From positions 4,463,399-4,527,398 of the forward strand of contig NC_135567.1 of NCBI RefSeq assembly GCF_964340395.1: a stretch of 64,000 bases of DNA, written 5' to 3'. This DNA comes from Glandiceps talaboti (Eukaryota > Hemichordata > Enteropneusta > Spengelidae). The position numbers and the translations under genes were made by a program. Shown here piece by piece: positions 62,495-64,000 of the stretch (position 1 is its first letter; the number at the start of each line of letters is the position of its first letter). The notes under the pieces were generated by a model. It saw only the letters and a list, made by a program, of their open reading frames with translations. It made no database searches and was not told the DNA's origin.

Positions 62495-64000
62495 TACAGC
62501 CGAGTTTGTCATTTGAAACCTCAATAACTCTTTGTTTTTTAAAATTAAAATGGATTTATTAGGGAGAGATCAGTTTTCACGGCTAGGGGGGGGGGGCACC
62601 TCATTTTGGGACTCAATGAAGGGGGTGGATCATCATTTTTACAAAGTGAATTACAAGTGGTGGGTTCACCTTATTGTCAACAACTAAACGAAATCATGAG
62701 CCATGCTGCTGTACTAAAATTTCCATACACGTGATAAAATAAATAAAATATACTAACATATAGAAGCTGTGTGTGAATTGTTTGATCGAATTTAGTGTTC
62801 GGCTATAGTTTAACTTAATAAACAACAAATTGATGTATCTTCCAAATAAGTTGTATTTTATCACATGTATACATATATTTCCATACATGCCCATAGTACC
62901 TCTATATAGTAACCTATGACCTTGACGTTACTGACCAATGTAACTAAACATTGTACAAAAAGGTCAGAGAGGTCACACCTAATAGCTTTGGATCCCTGCC
63001 ATTTATTTCATTATTTGTTTGGATTTGTTTACTTAATTTATTGTGCAGCTATAGTTTAACTTACCTAACAACATATTGATGCTATTTCCTCAAATGTTGT
63101 ATTTCTTTGTATTAATAAATATATTCATATATGTACCCATGGTACCTGTATATGGTGACCTCTGACCTTTGACATCTATCTTTAAAATCTAAACAAAAAA
63201 TTATATTGTAAAGTACTGAAAATAGCCGGTTTTAAACAAACAAAGGTTTGCAAAGAAATGTGAAAATGACGAAACAATTGAACTATGCTGTTAGTGGCAT
63301 ATACACTAAGAGGACTGAATTTTTTACTGACCAATGCAACTGCGCCCCCAGTGGCAAGATTTACTGTAACAGTTCTTTTTGGTCGAAATTTGTCAATTCT
63401 AGGAAAATCATTCCTGTTTCGTAACTTTTGGGAGTTTTTCGACCAAATTCAATGAGTGTGTTTATGGTGTCATGTCTGATAACATATTGAGTCATTATAT
63501 TTGGAAAATGTTGCATCATTTTTTAATTGTTGATTTTTTATATACTCCTTATTAATTTTTTAGTTTTACCAACTCTCTCCCATTTTTTTCAAAGATTACA
63601 TTTTTAGAAAGCCTATACCATTTGCTTTCAGCAAACATATAGTTTGTGTGTATATGATTTAGTAGTACAAGAAAACAGGCCTACAGAATGTATAGAAAAA
63701 AACAACTGAAAAAGCTATGAGAACTTCACCACAGAGGGCAGTATATTTTGATAAAAAACTGGTTTTTCTCATATTCTTTGATGGAATTTCTTGATGAAAT
63801 TTTCAGAATATATTATTCAATAATAAATGCATCCTGTCATACAAAAACTTTTCCAGAGCACACCTAATATTTATGATAATTAAATGTTTAAATTAACACT
63901 AACCCAATACATAGGTTATACATGTAGAAATTGATACAAATTAATTAATTGATAATTGTTTTTTTTCTTCCAAGATATACACTAATCTACAAATCCTTGT
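62495..64000. other. post-array single-copy part of the duplication, right copy
   Basis: Matches 15985-17493, including the 256 bp diverged pair and the DR3 (62961-62975) and DR1 (63156-63168) half-site pairs. No exon was seen. Confidence 0.6.

Larger units (their letters stand above)
47587..64000. repeat. segmental duplication, right copy
   Basis: Direct-orientation copy of 5107-17493, running off the window end. It holds one more composite unit than the left copy, a longer pentamer tail and a shorter AT tract. Both copies share the 4 kb insertion and the MITE at identical sites. Confidence 0.9.

Overview
The window looks like metazoan nuclear DNA, most likely from a marine invertebrate; I cannot name the species. 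It has no bacterial gene layout. It is AT-rich and dominated by tandem repeats, with decayed transposable elements and one convincing spliced exon. Most long open frames are by-products of repeats: a period divisible by three keeps frames open, and so does a stop-free 37-base period.

Layout. 0.3-2.1 kb: a 45-48 bp minisatellite. 2.1-3.7 kb: single-copy sequence with an AT microsatellite and a foldback. 3.7-5.1 kb: a 37/46 bp satellite. 5.1-17.5 kb: the first copy of a large segmental duplication. 17.5-20 kb: degenerate tandem repeats, including about 142 bp units that carry octamer-like sites. 20-30.8 kb: mostly single-copy, with two MITEs in opposite orientation, a relic of the duplicated unit and a CpG-dense patch. 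30.8-41.2 kb: a giant 30 bp minisatellite of about 346 units. 41.5-43.0 kb: a 37 bp minisatellite. 43.0-45.0 kb: a 41 bp minisatellite. 45-47 kb: single-copy DNA with a minus-strand coding exon at 45690-45783. 47-47.6 kb: more 37 bp satellite. 47.6-64 kb: the second copy of the segmental duplication.

The duplication is built from a composite unit: a body of about 1.7-2.1 kb followed by an array of 37 bp satellite and a G-run linker. The left copy has two units (A, B) and the right has three (C, D, E). The last unit on each side (B, E) is split by the same 4 kb insertion. That insertion holds a dead non-LTR reverse transcriptase fragment with a pentamer tail, a promoter-like CpG patch and CRE-like sites. 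A 143 bp MITE sits in the satellite of both copies, so it was inserted before the duplication. Sampled single-copy parts of the two copies differ at only a few positions per kilobase, so the duplication is recent or is two alleles assembled in tandem.

No tRNA, rRNA, CRISPR array or complete protein-coding gene was recognised. The strongest candidates for something undescribed are the composite satellite-bearing unit family, the TAGTCT-ended MITE with 9 bp target duplications, and the three abutting minisatellites with higher-order structure.
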